Assembly: GCA_016187175.1 (NCBI GenBank)
Contig: JACPKG010000012.1
Coordinates: 1 to 39,315, forward strand
Length of the DNA stretch: 39,315 bases
Reading direction: 5' to 3'
Origin: Candidatus Saccharimonadota bacterium
Lineage (GTDB): Bacteria > Patescibacteriota > Saccharimonadia > Saccharimonadales > UBA10212
A model generated the notes under the pieces. The model was not told the DNA's origin. It saw only the letters and a list, made by a program, of their open reading frames with translations, and ran no database searches. Shown one piece after another: positions 1-8,250 of this stretch. Numbering within the stretch: position 1 is the first letter of the stretch; each line of letters opens with the position of its first letter. The position numbers and the translations under genes were made by a program.

Positions 1-2
1 TG

Positions 3-488
3 GCTATAGGCCTTGATAAGCCACTAAATAAATTTCTGGATAGCTTGGATAAACGTGGACGTGAACGAGAAATAAAGCGTGTTATTAAATACATGAAACA
101 GAAACATCTGATAGATTACAGTTCAGCCGAGAGATTTGAACACGGTATCACTATTACCAAAAAAGGTCGTGCAAGACTTGCCCACAGTCATTTTAAGTCC
201 TTGCGTATAGCTAGACCCGATAACTGGGACGCAAAATGGCGATTGGTAGTTTTTGACATACCCGAAGATCGTAAATTAAGACGTGATGCTCTAACCGCTA
301 AACTCTACAGGCTTGATTTTCGACCTCTTCAAAGAAGTGTGTGGATCCATCCCTTCCCTTGCCATGAAGAGATTCAGGCGGTTGTGCTTTATTACAAGCT
401 AGAAAATTACGTGACCTATATTGAGACCAGCTACATTGATAAACCGGATAAACTTAAGGCTTTGTTTCACAATCTTCTCAAAAGCTAG
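3..488 (+). CDS. PaaX/Cas2-like winged-helix protein (5' partial)
   Basis: The reading frame is open to the left edge, so the start lies outside the window; a TTG at 45 is the first start-like codon inside it, but the in-frame residues before it (AIGLDKPLNKFLDSLD) look like real protein. The visible part has a basic winged-helix-like segment (KRGREREIKRVIKYMKQ...ITITKKGRARL) followed by a ferredoxin-like module with the motif KWRLVVFDIPE and RLDFRPLQRSVWIHPFPC. That combination is typical of PaaX-type regulators and of stand-alone proteins often auto-annotated as Cas2. No repeats, spacers or other cas genes are near, so a CRISPR role is not supported. A regulatory or nucleic-acid-binding role is inferred. 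A palindromic terminator begins immediately after the TAG stop. Confidence 0.7.
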   Translation, partial: AIGLDKPLNKFLDSLDKRGREREIKRVIKYMKQKHLIDYSSAERFEHGITITKKGRARLAHSHFKSLRIARPDNWDAKWRLVVFDIPEDRKLRRDALTAKLYRLDFRPLQRSVWIHPFPCHEEIQAVVLYYKLENYVTYIETSYIDKPDKLKALFHNLLKS

Positions 489-518
489 AACAAAACTCAG
501 CGATCGCTGAGTTTTGTT
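489..518. terminator. Bidirectional intrinsic terminator between convergent genes
   Basis: This is a perfect 15+15 bp palindrome with an A-rich left flank, the core CTCAGCGATCGCTGAG and the tail TTTTGTT. It starts one base after the stop of the plus-strand gene and lies about 100 nt past the stop of the minus-strand pilin gene. It could therefore stop transcription from both sides. A close relative with compensatory base changes lies inside truB at 31593-31622. Confidence 0.7.
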
Positions 519-620
519 AGAAATTTAGGAAAGTCATTTAAGACATGGCCTTAGCGACCCAAATCGTGTATGTCTTGTGCGTATTTTCAGCGTTTGTAGT
601 CGGCCCTTGAGTTTCCAATT

Positions 621-1157
621 TTAGCCGTTGTCAATGCAGTAAAAGGTATTAGATCTATCTAGGGCAATAACGAAAGCGTAGGAGCGGGCATTAACACCGC
701 CGCCGGAGCCGGCCTGGACACCTTCGCCATTGCAGCGGTTACCTACAGAGATCCAGGCATTACCTTGGGCCCATGTAATAACTGCGCTGCTGGTCGAGAT
801 ATTAATGGCCGTATTGCTACCAGTAGAGGGATCGTTAATGTTGACCGGCGGATTGGCTCCGGTAATATAGCGACTCAACCAGTCTCCGCATTGGCCTGTA
901 CCCGAGAGTGATGTACAGTTTTGGTAAGAATTGGTAACGCCGCCAAACGGGTACTTTCCTTGATTATTGCCAGCGTAGCTTTCCAGTTCCGATTTTAGAC
1001 GAGAAACTATATTTTGACGCTGGTTATCTCGGGTGTTACGTTGTAGCTGGGGTACGGCAATGAAGACGATAGCTAAAATTAAACCGGCAATTGCCAGTAC
1101 GATCATTACCTCGATTATGGTAAAGCCGGCAGGGTTTCTATTGTTTAGGTTCTTCAT
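621..1157 (-). CDS. Type IV prepilin (major pilin candidate)
   Basis: 178 aa. The N-terminus carries a class III signal: a short positive leader ending in NPAG followed by FTIIEVMIVLAIAGLILAIV, with Gly at -1, Phe at +1 and Glu at +5. This is the hallmark of pilins cleaved by a PilD-type peptidase. The hydrophobic helix continues into a polar helix, then a Gly/Ser/Thr-rich globular part with four cysteines (NCTS, QCGD, RCNG, FYCI) that could form two disulfides. It is the last gene of the pilM-N-O-B-T-C cluster, separated from pilC by about 98 bp holding a possible promoter of its own. That fits a pilin needing higher expression than the machinery. No prepilin peptidase gene is visible in the window. 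Confidence 0.9.
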   Translation of the reverse strand: MKNLNNRNPAGFTIIEVMIVLAIAGLILAIVFIAVPQLQRNTRDNQRQNIVSRLKSELESYAGNNQGKYPFGGVTNSYQNCTSLSGTGQCGDWLSRYITGANPPVNINDPSTGSNTAINISTSSAVITWAQGNAWISVGNRCNGEGVQAGSGGGVNARSYAFVIALDRSNTFYCIDNG

Positions 1158-1208
1158 CTGTTTTTTTCAGCCCCCCCAAGTGATTATGTTTAAACTTCTT
1201 ATGTTTAC

Positions 1209-1237
1209 ATACTAGATTTATGCATATAAAAATGCAA
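1209..1237 (-). promoter_or_regulatory. Possible promoter of the pilin gene
   Basis: On the minus strand TTGCAT (1232-1237) and TAGTAT (1209-1214) are separated by 17 bp, in the gap between pilC and the pilin gene. The match to the sigma-70 consensus is only moderate. Confidence 0.35.
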
Positions 1238-1255
1238 GCAGTTTTAGGGTGAGTC

Positions 1256-2470
1256 CTAGCGGGGCGCCGAAAATTTGCCGCCCAACGAATAAATCGGCAG
1301 CAGTACAGCGGCCACGATTATTAAAGCCAAAATACCGACAACTATCATAAGAACCGGTTCAATAATGGTTGATACGGATTTAATTTGGCTGTCCACTTCC
1401 TTTTCGTAATAGTCAGCTACTTTAGCCATCATGTCCTCTAGCTCGCCGGACTGCTCGCCAATATGTATCATGTTGGGCACCAGCTCTAGAAAATACGGGT
1501 CACCTTCTAAGCTGGCGGAGAGGGTTTTACCACCCTTAACTTGTTCAGCCGCCCTATGAATTGAGGCGGCAACCTGACTGTTGCCTACGGCTTCGGCGGT
1601 TGTATTTAACATCTGGATCATCGGTACCCCGCTGCCTATTAAAGTAGAAGCGGTCCGGGCAAACCGGGCCATGTATAACTTCCTAAACAGAGGTGCTACA
1701 GGCCAAGCGCGCAGTTTTATCTGATCAAGTACTTGTTTGCCCTTGGGGGTACGTAGCCAGCGCCGCGTTACTACAATTCCTACTACTAAAACCAGGATCA
1801 ACACCCACCAAAAGTCAACTATAAAATTAGCAGTCCCTACCAACCATAGCGTAATAAACGGTAGTTTAACCCCCGGCAGACTTTTATAAAGGTTCTCGAC
1901 TTGAGGTAAAACAGTGGTCATCATAAAAATAACCAAAGCAAAAAGCACCAAAAGCACAATTGCCGGATACATCATGGCCCCCCGCACCTTCGACAGAACC
2001 TCGGCATCCTTCTCCTGTTGGGCGGCTAAACGTTCAAGTGATAGGTGCAGCTTGCCAGAGGTTTCGCCGGCAGCTATGAGGCTGACGTATACTCCATCAA
2101 AAACTGATGAGTGCTTAGCTAGAGACGAGGCAAGGGGAGCACCAGCTTCGATGTCTGTAATTATTGCGTCAATAATCGCTTGTAGTGCCTTGTTGGCGGT
2201 CTGGCCCCGGACAGTATTTAAACTCTGCAGCAGCGGCAGACCAGCGTTAATCAAAGTCGACAGCTGGCGCGAGAAAATTACCCGCTCCTTGGCAGGTACA
2301 CGATTGCGAAAACCGACTCCCGGCTTCCTGGTCTTTAGACCGATTTCTAAAGGTATGAAGCCACGCTCAATTAAGAGTTTGCCAGCGGCTTGTTCATTTT
2401 CGGCTTCAATTTCGGCCTTAACTTTCTGGCCGGTTTGGGTATTGCGCGCCGTATAGGTAAAACTCTGCAT
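1256..2470 (-). CDS. pilC: Type IV pilus inner-membrane platform protein PilC
   Basis: About 404 aa, the normal length for PilC/GspF. Two T2SSF repeats are visible: one with FSRQLSTLINAGLPLLQSL and SLIAAGETSGKLHLSLERLA, the second with MARFARTASTLIGSGVPMIQML and MIHIGEQSGELEDMMAKVA. Membrane segments lie near residues 165-190, 215-240 and 370-395. PilC forms the membrane platform on which PilB and PilT act. A GTG at 2473 directly precedes the ATG at 2470; ATG is preferred. It follows pilT after a repeat-filled gap of about 140 bp and precedes the pilin gene. Confidence 0.93.
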   Translation of the reverse strand: MQSFTYTARNTQTGQKVKAEIEAENEQAAGKLLIERGFIPLEIGLKTRKPGVGFRNRVPAKERVIFSRQLSTLINAGLPLLQSLNTVRGQTANKALQAIIDAIITDIEAGAPLASSLAKHSSVFDGVYVSLIAAGETSGKLHLSLERLAAQQEKDAEVLSKVRGAMMYPAIVLLVLFALVIFMMTTVLPQVENLYKSLPGVKLPFITLWLVGTANFIVDFWWVLILVLVVGIVVTRRWLRTPKGKQVLDQIKLRAWPVAPLFRKLYMARFARTASTLIGSGVPMIQMLNTTAEAVGNSQVAASIHRAAEQVKGGKTLSASLEGDPYFLELVPNMIHIGEQSGELEDMMAKVADYYEKEVDSQIKSVSTIIEPVLMIVVGILALIIVAAVLLPIYSLGGKFSAPR

Positions 2471-2493
2471 CACACTCTGCCTAGCGTCGGCTC

Positions 2494-2590
2494 GATTATC
2501 AATTGGCGATTATCAATTGGCAATGAATTATCAATGATCAATGACAAATGATCAATTAATGGTAAATGGTAAATGGTAAATGGTAAATGG
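2494..2590. repeat. Short tandem repeats between pilT and pilC
   Basis: The unit GATTATCAATTGGC occurs twice in exact tandem (2494-2507, 2508-2521). Degenerate ATCAATGA-like units follow, then about 4.6 copies of the 7-mer ATGGTAA (2559-2590). Shared 12-13-mers (AAATGATCAATTA, CAATGAATTATC) recur on the minus strand near 27552-27607. A small dyad GTGAC-gga-GTCAC follows at 2592-2604, just after the pilT stop. Confidence 0.85.
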
Positions 2591-2608
2591 AGTGACGGAG
2601 TCACGATG

Positions 2609-3676
2609 TTAGCCTCTCATCAGCCGGTCAAGTTCTTCTATATCAACCGCGAAGTTACGGGCTTCGTCATAGCTGACTATCCCAGAGTGAATCATGCTAA
2701 CAAGTGTTTTATCCATGCTTTGCATCCCGTACTCACTACCGGTTTGGATGACAGCATCCAGTTGGTAATTCTTACCTTCGCGAATAATATTACGAACGGC
2801 TGGTGTAGCAATCAAAATTTCCGTGGCTGGCGCTCGGCCGCTGCCAAGTGCCGGAATCAAGCGCTGCGAACAGATAGCCATCAAAATGTTGCCCAGTTGG
2901 GCCCGGACCTGCGGTTGCTGATGTGGCGGAAAAACGTCAATCATGCGGTCAATGCTCTGGCTGGCACTGTTGGTATGAAGAGTGGCAAAAACTAAATGGC
3001 CTGTTTCGGCTATCGTAATGGCAGCAGCGATAGTTTCTAAATCGCGCATCTCACCAATCAAAACAACGTCTGGGTCTTCGCGCAGCGCAGATCTAAGAGC
3101 CGCCGAAAAACTGTAGGTATCATAATGTACCTCTCTTTGCACCACCACCGCTTTTTTAGACTGGTGAGTATATTCAATTGGATCCTCCACGGTAATAATG
3201 TGCACTGCGCGCTCGTTATTTATCTTGTCAATTAAAGCTGCCAACGTTGAAGATTTACCCGAACCGGTAGGACCCGTTACTAAAACTAGGCCGCGTGGGT
3301 AATTAGCAAAATTATTAAGCACTTTGGGTAGTCCTAGTTGCTCGATAGATCGGATCTCATTGGAGATTAAACGCATAGCAGCAGCTAAATTGCCTCGTTC
3401 ATGAAAGGCATTGACTCGAAAACGTCCAATGTCACCGAAGGCAAAAGAAAAATCAAACTCTTTATCCCGCAGCAAGATTTGTTTTTGGTCTTCGTCAAGT
3501 AACGAAAAAACCATCGTTTCAACCACCTGTTCATTCAAAGAGGTGGCATTTTGACTAGGAGTCAAGCGGCCGTCAATACGAATCATGGCCGGCAAACCTA
3601 CTTGCAGGTGCAGGTCAGACGCCTTGCGCTTCACGACTTCATCAAGCAGAATCTCAATCTTTGGTTGCGCCTGCAT
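2609..3676 (-). CDS. pilT: Type IV pilus retraction ATPase PilT
   Basis: 355 aa, standard for PilT. It contains Walker A GPTGSGKSS, the Asp box VEDPIEYTHQSKK, the Walker B/Glu region DPDVVLIGEMRDLETIAAAIT and the His box GHLVFATLHTNSASQSIDRMIDVFP. The AIRNLIRE-like motif of PilT appears as AVRNIIREGKNYQ. The enzyme powers pilus depolymerisation and so twitching or DNA uptake. A GGGGA Shine-Dalgarno precedes the ATG. It lies 21 bp downstream of pilB in the same operon. Confidence 0.95.
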   Translation of the reverse strand: MQAQPKIEILLDEVVKRKASDLHLQVGLPAMIRIDGRLTPSQNATSLNEQVVETMVFSLLDEDQKQILLRDKEFDFSFAFGDIGRFRVNAFHERGNLAAAMRLISNEIRSIEQLGLPKVLNNFANYPRGLVLVTGPTGSGKSSTLAALIDKINNERAVHIITVEDPIEYTHQSKKAVVVQREVHYDTYSFSAALRSALREDPDVVLIGEMRDLETIAAAITIAETGHLVFATLHTNSASQSIDRMIDVFPPHQQPQVRAQLGNILMAICSQRLIPALGSGRAPATEILIATPAVRNIIREGKNYQLDAVIQTGSEYGMQSMDKTLVSMIHSGIVSYDEARNFAVDIEELDRLMRG

Positions 3677-3697
3677 CTTTATTCCCCACCATTTTTC

Positions 3698-5488
3698 CTA
3701 CGCATCTATTGATGCAACTCGATTAACTTCTAGCAGCGTGGTCAAACCCGCTAAAGCCTTTAGGTAACCATCTTGGCGCATGGTGATCATACCTTGGGTG
3801 ATAGCCATTTGCTGAATCATAGTACTAGTGGCCCTTTTTAAGATTAAATCTTGAATCTGGTCCGTAACTTGAAACACTTCATAAAGGCCCATGCGTCCAG
3901 AAAGCCCCGATTTATTCTCGGGCAAGGGCTTTCCCTTAACCAAAGTATAAGCGTTTTGGCTGGCAAGTGGCAAGTTAGAGTAGCCTAAGTCCTGGCCAAC
4001 CGAACTGACTTCGGCGGATGTCTTAGGCAGCAAGTGGCCAATGGCTGTCTTGATGGCTTTTGTTTCAGCCGGACTTGATTTATAAGTTTCACCGCCGGGC
4101 ACAACTCGGCGCACCAAGCGTTGGCCGATAACAGTGTGTACTGTACTGGCAATTAAAAATGGCTCCACGCCCATGTCCAGCAGCCGCGGCAAAATACCGG
4201 CAGCCGAGTTTGTGTGCAGCGTGCTAAAAACCAGATGTCCCGTTAACGCCGCCTGGACTGCTAGGTTAGCCGTTTCTTTGTCGCGGATCTCGCCGACCAT
4301 GACCACATCAGGGTCTTGCCGCAATACTGACCGCAGACCAGTGGCAAAAGTTAAACCGACATCGGGGTTCATCTGAATCTGGTTAACACCTTCGATTTTA
4401 TATTCAACCGGGTCTTCTAGCGTGACTATATTAACGGAGTCAGTTTTTATTTCCTGAATCATGGCATACATTGAAGTCGATTTCCCGGAACCTGTGGGTC
4501 CTGACGTCAAAATCATGCCATGAGGTTGCTTTAAACCTTGACGTATCAGACGCAGAGCTCTGCCTATGTACCCCATATCTTCGAGCCTCATGCTGGTACC
4601 AGTTTTGTCCAGTAAACGCAGTACGACTTGCTCCCCCCAGACGGTAGGACTTATGGCCACACGCACATCTATGGGCCGGCCGCTGGCAGAAATAGAAAAC
4701 TGTCCGTCTTGCGGAATACGGTGTTCGTCGATTTTTAGGTTGGCCAGTATTTTAATACGGCTAATTAACGGCGGTTCCGCGCTTTTTGGTAGCTTCATGA
4801 CTTCACGCAGTACGCCGTCAACCCGACAGCGGATTTTTAACTCCCCTTCTAAGGGTTCTATATGAATATCACTAGCTCGATTCTTGACAGCGTAATCCAT
4901 CATAGCGCTAAGCGCTTTGCTAATCGGCGAGTCTTGGACAATGGTTTGAACCGTTTGACTAGGGGTACCAACTTCAGTTACGGATGGCTCAGAAGCCTCA
5001 GCCTCTATCTCTTGGGGTAAGCTTAACATGCTACTTATGCGCTTAGCGCTATCATACTGCCCAAGTACATGACGAATACCCGATTCGCTAGCAACATAAA
5101 CTTTTAAGGGTCGGCCTATTTTATTACTCAAGAAGTCTACGGCTTGTACGTTGTCGGCATCCAGCATGGCTACCACCAAGCGGTGCTGCATTTCGCCAAG
5201 CGGTACGGCCATATAACGGCCAGCTATATCTTGGGGCAGTAGCTCAAGTACCCTGGGGTTAATATGGGCATTGCTTAAATTTACATAAGGGATGTTGCTA
5301 ACGTTAGCTAAAGTCTTGGTCAGTTGTTCATCAGTTATATGACCCTCTTTAAGAAGCAGGCTAAAGACCGACTGGTTTTGTTTTTTGGCTTGACTTTTTA
5401 TAAGGTTAAGCTGGCCGTCAGATATAAGGCCGTCAGTAACTAGCTGTTCTTCCACATTTTGTTGAGTGGTAGTCGATAAAACATTCAC
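3698..5488 (-). CDS. pilB: Type IV pilus extension ATPase PilB (zinc cysteines missing)
   Basis: 596 aa. It has an N-terminal GspE/MshEN-type domain (about 1-150), an N2 domain (KNRASDIHIEPLEGELKIRCRVDG) and the motor with Walker A SGPTGSGKSTSMYAM, VTLEDPVEY, DPDVVMVGEIRDKETANLAVQAALTGHLVFSTLHTNSA. It drives pilus assembly together with PilC. The zinc-binding tetracysteine region of PilB/GspE is present as sequence (GQRLVRRVVPGGETYKSSP ... RMGLYEVF), but all its cysteines are absent. The protein therefore probably folds there without zinc. It is the fifth gene of the minus-strand operon. Confidence 0.94.
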   Translation of the reverse strand: MNVLSTTTQQNVEEQLVTDGLISDGQLNLIKSQAKKQNQSVFSLLLKEGHITDEQLTKTLANVSNIPYVNLSNAHINPRVLELLPQDIAGRYMAVPLGEMQHRLVVAMLDADNVQAVDFLSNKIGRPLKVYVASESGIRHVLGQYDSAKRISSMLSLPQEIEAEASEPSVTEVGTPSQTVQTIVQDSPISKALSAMMDYAVKNRASDIHIEPLEGELKIRCRVDGVLREVMKLPKSAEPPLISRIKILANLKIDEHRIPQDGQFSISASGRPIDVRVAISPTVWGEQVVLRLLDKTGTSMRLEDMGYIGRALRLIRQGLKQPHGMILTSGPTGSGKSTSMYAMIQEIKTDSVNIVTLEDPVEYKIEGVNQIQMNPDVGLTFATGLRSVLRQDPDVVMVGEIRDKETANLAVQAALTGHLVFSTLHTNSAAGILPRLLDMGVEPFLIASTVHTVIGQRLVRRVVPGGETYKSSPAETKAIKTAIGHLLPKTSAEVSSVGQDLGYSNLPLASQNAYTLVKGKPLPENKSGLSGRMGLYEVFQVTDQIQDLILKRATSTMIQQMAITQGMITMRQDGYLKALAGLTTLLEVNRVASIDA

Positions 5489-5512
5489 GCGTTAGTCACC
5501 CCTTGCCTGCAT

Positions 5513-5779
5513 TTACTGACTCCGGTTACTGAAAGGCGCATTGTTTTGGGTATTACCAATTTGAACCGGTTGGGCAGGATCAAGGGCGTTGGTATTAAGA
5601 AAATATTTGTAAGCCGGATCGTTCTTAATATCGGGCAATGAAGTGCCAATAGGCTCAACTACTGGTACCTTGGAGCTTTGTTGGTGGGGGGCGCTGAAAA
5701 AAAGACTGGCGATTATTAAAGAAATAACACCTGTTAGCGCCGCTACTGTAGCTAAAGCGGTCAGATCTTTACGATTCAT
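5513..5779 (-). CDS. Small membrane-anchored protein of the pilus operon
   Basis: 88 aa: a short basic N-terminus, one membrane segment (about residues 8-30), then a polar Pro/Asn/Gln-rich external part. The ATG directly abuts the pilO stop (TAG-ATG) and pilB follows after 24 bp, so it is co-translated with the pilus genes. Its position between pilO and pilB corresponds to the place of pilP in Gram-negative operons. There is no lipobox cysteine and no recognisable PilP domain. A role as an alignment-complex accessory protein is inferred from position only. Confidence 0.7.
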   Translation of the reverse strand: MNRKDLTALATVAALTGVISLIIASLFFSAPHQQSSKVPVVEPIGTSLPDIKNDPAYKYFLNTNALDPAQPVQIGNTQNNAPFSNRSQ

Positions 5780-6463
5780 CTAACGTATCTCCTTGGTATT
5801 GGTCATTAAGGATTTAGCCGGCTGATAATAAGTACTCAGCACAGTTGATATAACTAGGTTAGATTCACTGCCAGAAAGCGACAACTTGCTAATATCAAAT
5901 GGTCTAATTGATCTCTCAAAATCCTTAATCAGCGCCTGAGCGTTATGGTAGCCGCCATTACCACTAACTGACAGGTCGATTTTGACAGGCTGCGGATTAG
6001 CCGACGGCGTACTTGTTAAAGTCGAAGATAGGTCGGAGCCGCCAATGGAGGGGCTACCAATACTATTATTAGTTAGAATCTTAGAAACACTTGTTAGCAA
6101 GGCCGGAAAATCATAACTAGTTGGCAACGCATCCAGCACAATGCGACCGTTAGTGCCATCGGGTGGCGAAGCATTAGGGCTAGGATCGTTTTTACCACCG
6201 AGGATGTTAGCCGGACTGGCGCCTTCAAAAACGTCATTATATTGAGTAACTAAAGTGTTCGCTTGTTTAATATTTTCTTCAATCTGCTTGGTGGCCGCAT
6301 GTCGGGCATTAACCACACGGTTTTGATAGGCAAATCGGCCAAGCAACGCCTTTGTGCTAACTAAAGAAAAAACCACGATCATCGTGGACAGCGCAATTAT
6401 CAACATCATTCTGGATTGACTTTTGTCTATCTGCAGGCTTTTTTTCGATAATTTAATATTCAT
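5780..6463 (-). CDS. pilO: PilO-like pilus alignment protein
   Basis: 227 aa from the ATG at 6463, which follows the pilN stop by one base (TAA-c-ATG). An upstream in-frame ATG at 6517 would overlap pilN by 53 bp and is less likely. The protein has a short basic cytoplasmic tail, a membrane helix (about residues 20-40), a periplasm-type coiled region (NARHAATKQIEENIKQANTL), and a compact C-terminal domain containing the pattern DLSVSGNGGYHNAQALIKDFERSIRPF seen in PilO/GspM-like folds. It should pair with PilN to connect PilM to the pilus base. Confidence 0.8.
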   Translation of the reverse strand: MNIKLSKKSLQIDKSQSRMMLIIALSTMIVVFSLVSTKALLGRFAYQNRVVNARHAATKQIEENIKQANTLVTQYNDVFEGASPANILGGKNDPSPNASPPDGTNGRIVLDALPTSYDFPALLTSVSKILTNNSIGSPSIGGSDLSSTLTSTPSANPQPVKIDLSVSGNGGYHNAQALIKDFERSIRPFDISKLSLSGSESNLVISTVLSTYYQPAKSLMTNTKEIR

Positions 6464-6464
6464 G

Positions 6465-7172
6465 TTACCTGCCGCCTGTCTGATCTTTAAATATCGCATT
6501 ACCGGCATCATTAACACCCCTCCTAGTAGTAGTTAGCGTCGGCACCGATAGTTTAGGTTCTTGGGGATTTCCTTGATCGTCCAGCAGGTTGTTAGCAAAA
6601 AGCTGGGGGTCGAATTGGATATCTAGGCTATAACTGACGTTACTTGGGTTAATGGCAAAGGCGCTTTCCACGACTGACGGAAAGGCTGTTTGGTTGCTGT
6701 CATCTGTACCGATCTTAAAGGTGGTGAACTTAAGAGTATCGATGAATGTGTTGACTGTTTTCTGAGAGTCGGCGTTACCCGATACGCCCATAGTATTAGT
6801 TGATAAATCCATGTCTAGTTTACCAATGCTGGCGCTGGCAGGTGTTACCTGAGATAAATAAGTAAAAATGCGGGAAGTTATATGTTTACTCTGATGTAAG
6901 CCTACCAGGGTTTGGAGTTGGTTTTGAATAGTTATAACCTGCTCTAAATTGGGAATATTCTGCAGCCGCTGGCTGGCAGCGTTTTGAGCTTTGGCGGCGT
7001 TATTCAGCTGCGTTTTCTGGACTACGCCAACCATGATTAACATAACTAAAAAGAGAGTCAGTGATACAGCGCTAGCCATAATGGCCGCCTTAAAAACCAA
7101 ACTCTGGAGGCGCCTGGCCTTATCAAACCGCTGCTTAGTATCGGGCAATAAATTGAATTGGAGTCTGGTCAT
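6465..7172 (-). CDS. pilN: PilN-like pilus alignment protein
   Basis: 235 aa. The N-terminus MTRLQFNLLPDTKQRF corresponds to the conserved INLLP motif by which PilN binds PilM. A membrane helix (about residues 27-52) and a coiled coil with many Gln/Asn follow, then a small alpha/beta domain. The ATG overlaps the pilM stop by four bases (ATGA), a sign of translational coupling. It is followed almost without gap by pilO. Confidence 0.85.
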   Translation of the reverse strand: MTRLQFNLLPDTKQRFDKARRLQSLVFKAAIMASAVSLTLFLVMLIMVGVVQKTQLNNAAKAQNAASQRLQNIPNLEQVITIQNQLQTLVGLHQSKHITSRIFTYLSQVTPASASIGKLDMDLSTNTMGVSGNADSQKTVNTFIDTLKFTTFKIGTDDSNQTAFPSVVESAFAINPSNVSYSLDIQFDPQLFANNLLDDQGNPQEPKLSVPTLTTTRRGVNDAGNAIFKDQTGGR

Positions 7173-8200
7173 ATTTCCCTCTCCGCCAACCCAACGGCTA
7201 CGGCAAAATGGTTGGAAACTGCCAGCACTTCATTTTGCCGGGCGGGCGGCACGCTGACGTTACGCCAGGCATTACCAATTTCGACATTGATATGAAATTT
7301 ATTGGCTAAATAAAGTGGCAGTTCGGGCAACGTCGAAGCGCCACCGGTTACAACTATCCTTTCCAGCTTGATACCACTGTACCTCTCGGCAAAGAATTTT
7401 ATGGATTTTTCGATTTCACCTACTAAAGTGTCAACAGTTCCGATGATGGCACTATAGACTTTGCCCTCTAGCTTATCGTGACTGAGACCAAATTTAAATA
7501 CAAATTGCTCGGCCTGAGCTGGTTCAACCCCTAAAGTCTGAGCTGCTGCCGTGATAAAAGCCTGCTGGCCTATGGGAATAGCACGTGATAGGCGCGGTGC
7601 GCCGGCGCTGACTATTACTATGTCGGTAGTGGCACTGCCAACGTCCAGCACCATACAAGGCGCAGTAGTTGCGGTAGAAGTAACAGCCCGCACTAAGGCC
7701 AGGCTATCGGGCTCAAAGGCAATCACATTTAAACCTACTAACTCTAACATCTCCAGCCGTTTTTCGATAAAATCATTGGGTACGCTGGACAGTAAAACCT
7801 CGACTTTTTGAGCGTCCTTGGGCGAGTTGCCAATAACTGCCCAGTCAACCTTGGACTCTGCCAAAGGGGTGGGAATATAAGTATCTACTTGGTAATGTAT
7901 GACTTTGGCTAGTTCTTCAGCCGGCAGGCGACCTATATCAATAACTGTTGTAAATACGTGGTTTGAAGGTAAATTAACAGCTACGTTTTTCGTTGAAATC
8001 TTAACTTGCTCAATCAGTCTTAAAATTGTCTGAGCTACTCTTTGTCGATCAGTTTTAGAATCACTTAGTGCCATAGTGCCCGCAAAAGGGGCTTGACCGT
8101 AACTATCTAGCGTTTTGAAAGGTCCCTGTCCTCTTAGCTGCACTACTCTCACTGCGCTGACTCCCATGTCTAAACCAAAGAAGTCCGAAGTCCCACTCAT
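7169..8200 (-). CDS. pilM: PilM, actin-like cytoplasmic pilus ATPase
   Basis: About 343 aa. The actin-like nucleotide fold is visible: phosphate-1 motif FFGLDMGVSAVRVVQL, phosphate-2 motif CMVLDVGSATTDIVIVSAG and adenosine motif IVVTGGASTLPELPLYLA. PilM sits on the cytoplasmic side and binds the PilN N-terminus. It is the first gene of the pilus operon. The start at 8200 matches the usual PilM N-terminus; an ATG three codons upstream (8209) is possible. The extended -10 element at 8221-8229 leaves a leader of only about 5-14 nt, with no clear Shine-Dalgarno. Confidence 0.92.
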   Translation of the reverse strand: MSGTSDFFGLDMGVSAVRVVQLRGQGPFKTLDSYGQAPFAGTMALSDSKTDRQRVAQTILRLIEQVKISTKNVAVNLPSNHVFTTVIDIGRLPAEELAKVIHYQVDTYIPTPLAESKVDWAVIGNSPKDAQKVEVLLSSVPNDFIEKRLEMLELVGLNVIAFEPDSLALVRAVTSTATTAPCMVLDVGSATTDIVIVSAGAPRLSRAIPIGQQAFITAAAQTLGVEPAQAEQFVFKFGLSHDKLEGKVYSAIIGTVDTLVGEIEKSIKFFAERYSGIKLERIVVTGGASTLPELPLYLANKFHINVEIGNAWRNVSVPPARQNEVLAVSNHFAVAVGLAEREI

Positions 8201-8220
8201 TAAATGCATAATTGCTTCCG

Positions 8221-8229
8221 ATTATAGCA
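8221..8229 (-). promoter_or_regulatory. Extended -10 promoter of the pilus operon
   Basis: On the minus strand the sequence TGC-TATAAT is a perfect extended -10 element. No good -35 hexamer is visible. The predicted start near 8214 leaves almost no 5' leader before pilM. Confidence 0.65.
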
Positions 8230-8250
8230 TGAGCGTTTTGCTTTAACCCC

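Noticed and set aside
3-488. CRISPR-Cas locus
   Set aside because: Only a Cas2-like fold is present; there is no cas1 and no regular repeat-spacer array in the window.
2494-2590. CRISPR array
   Set aside because: Units are 7-14 bp and directly tandem or degenerate, without unique spacers.
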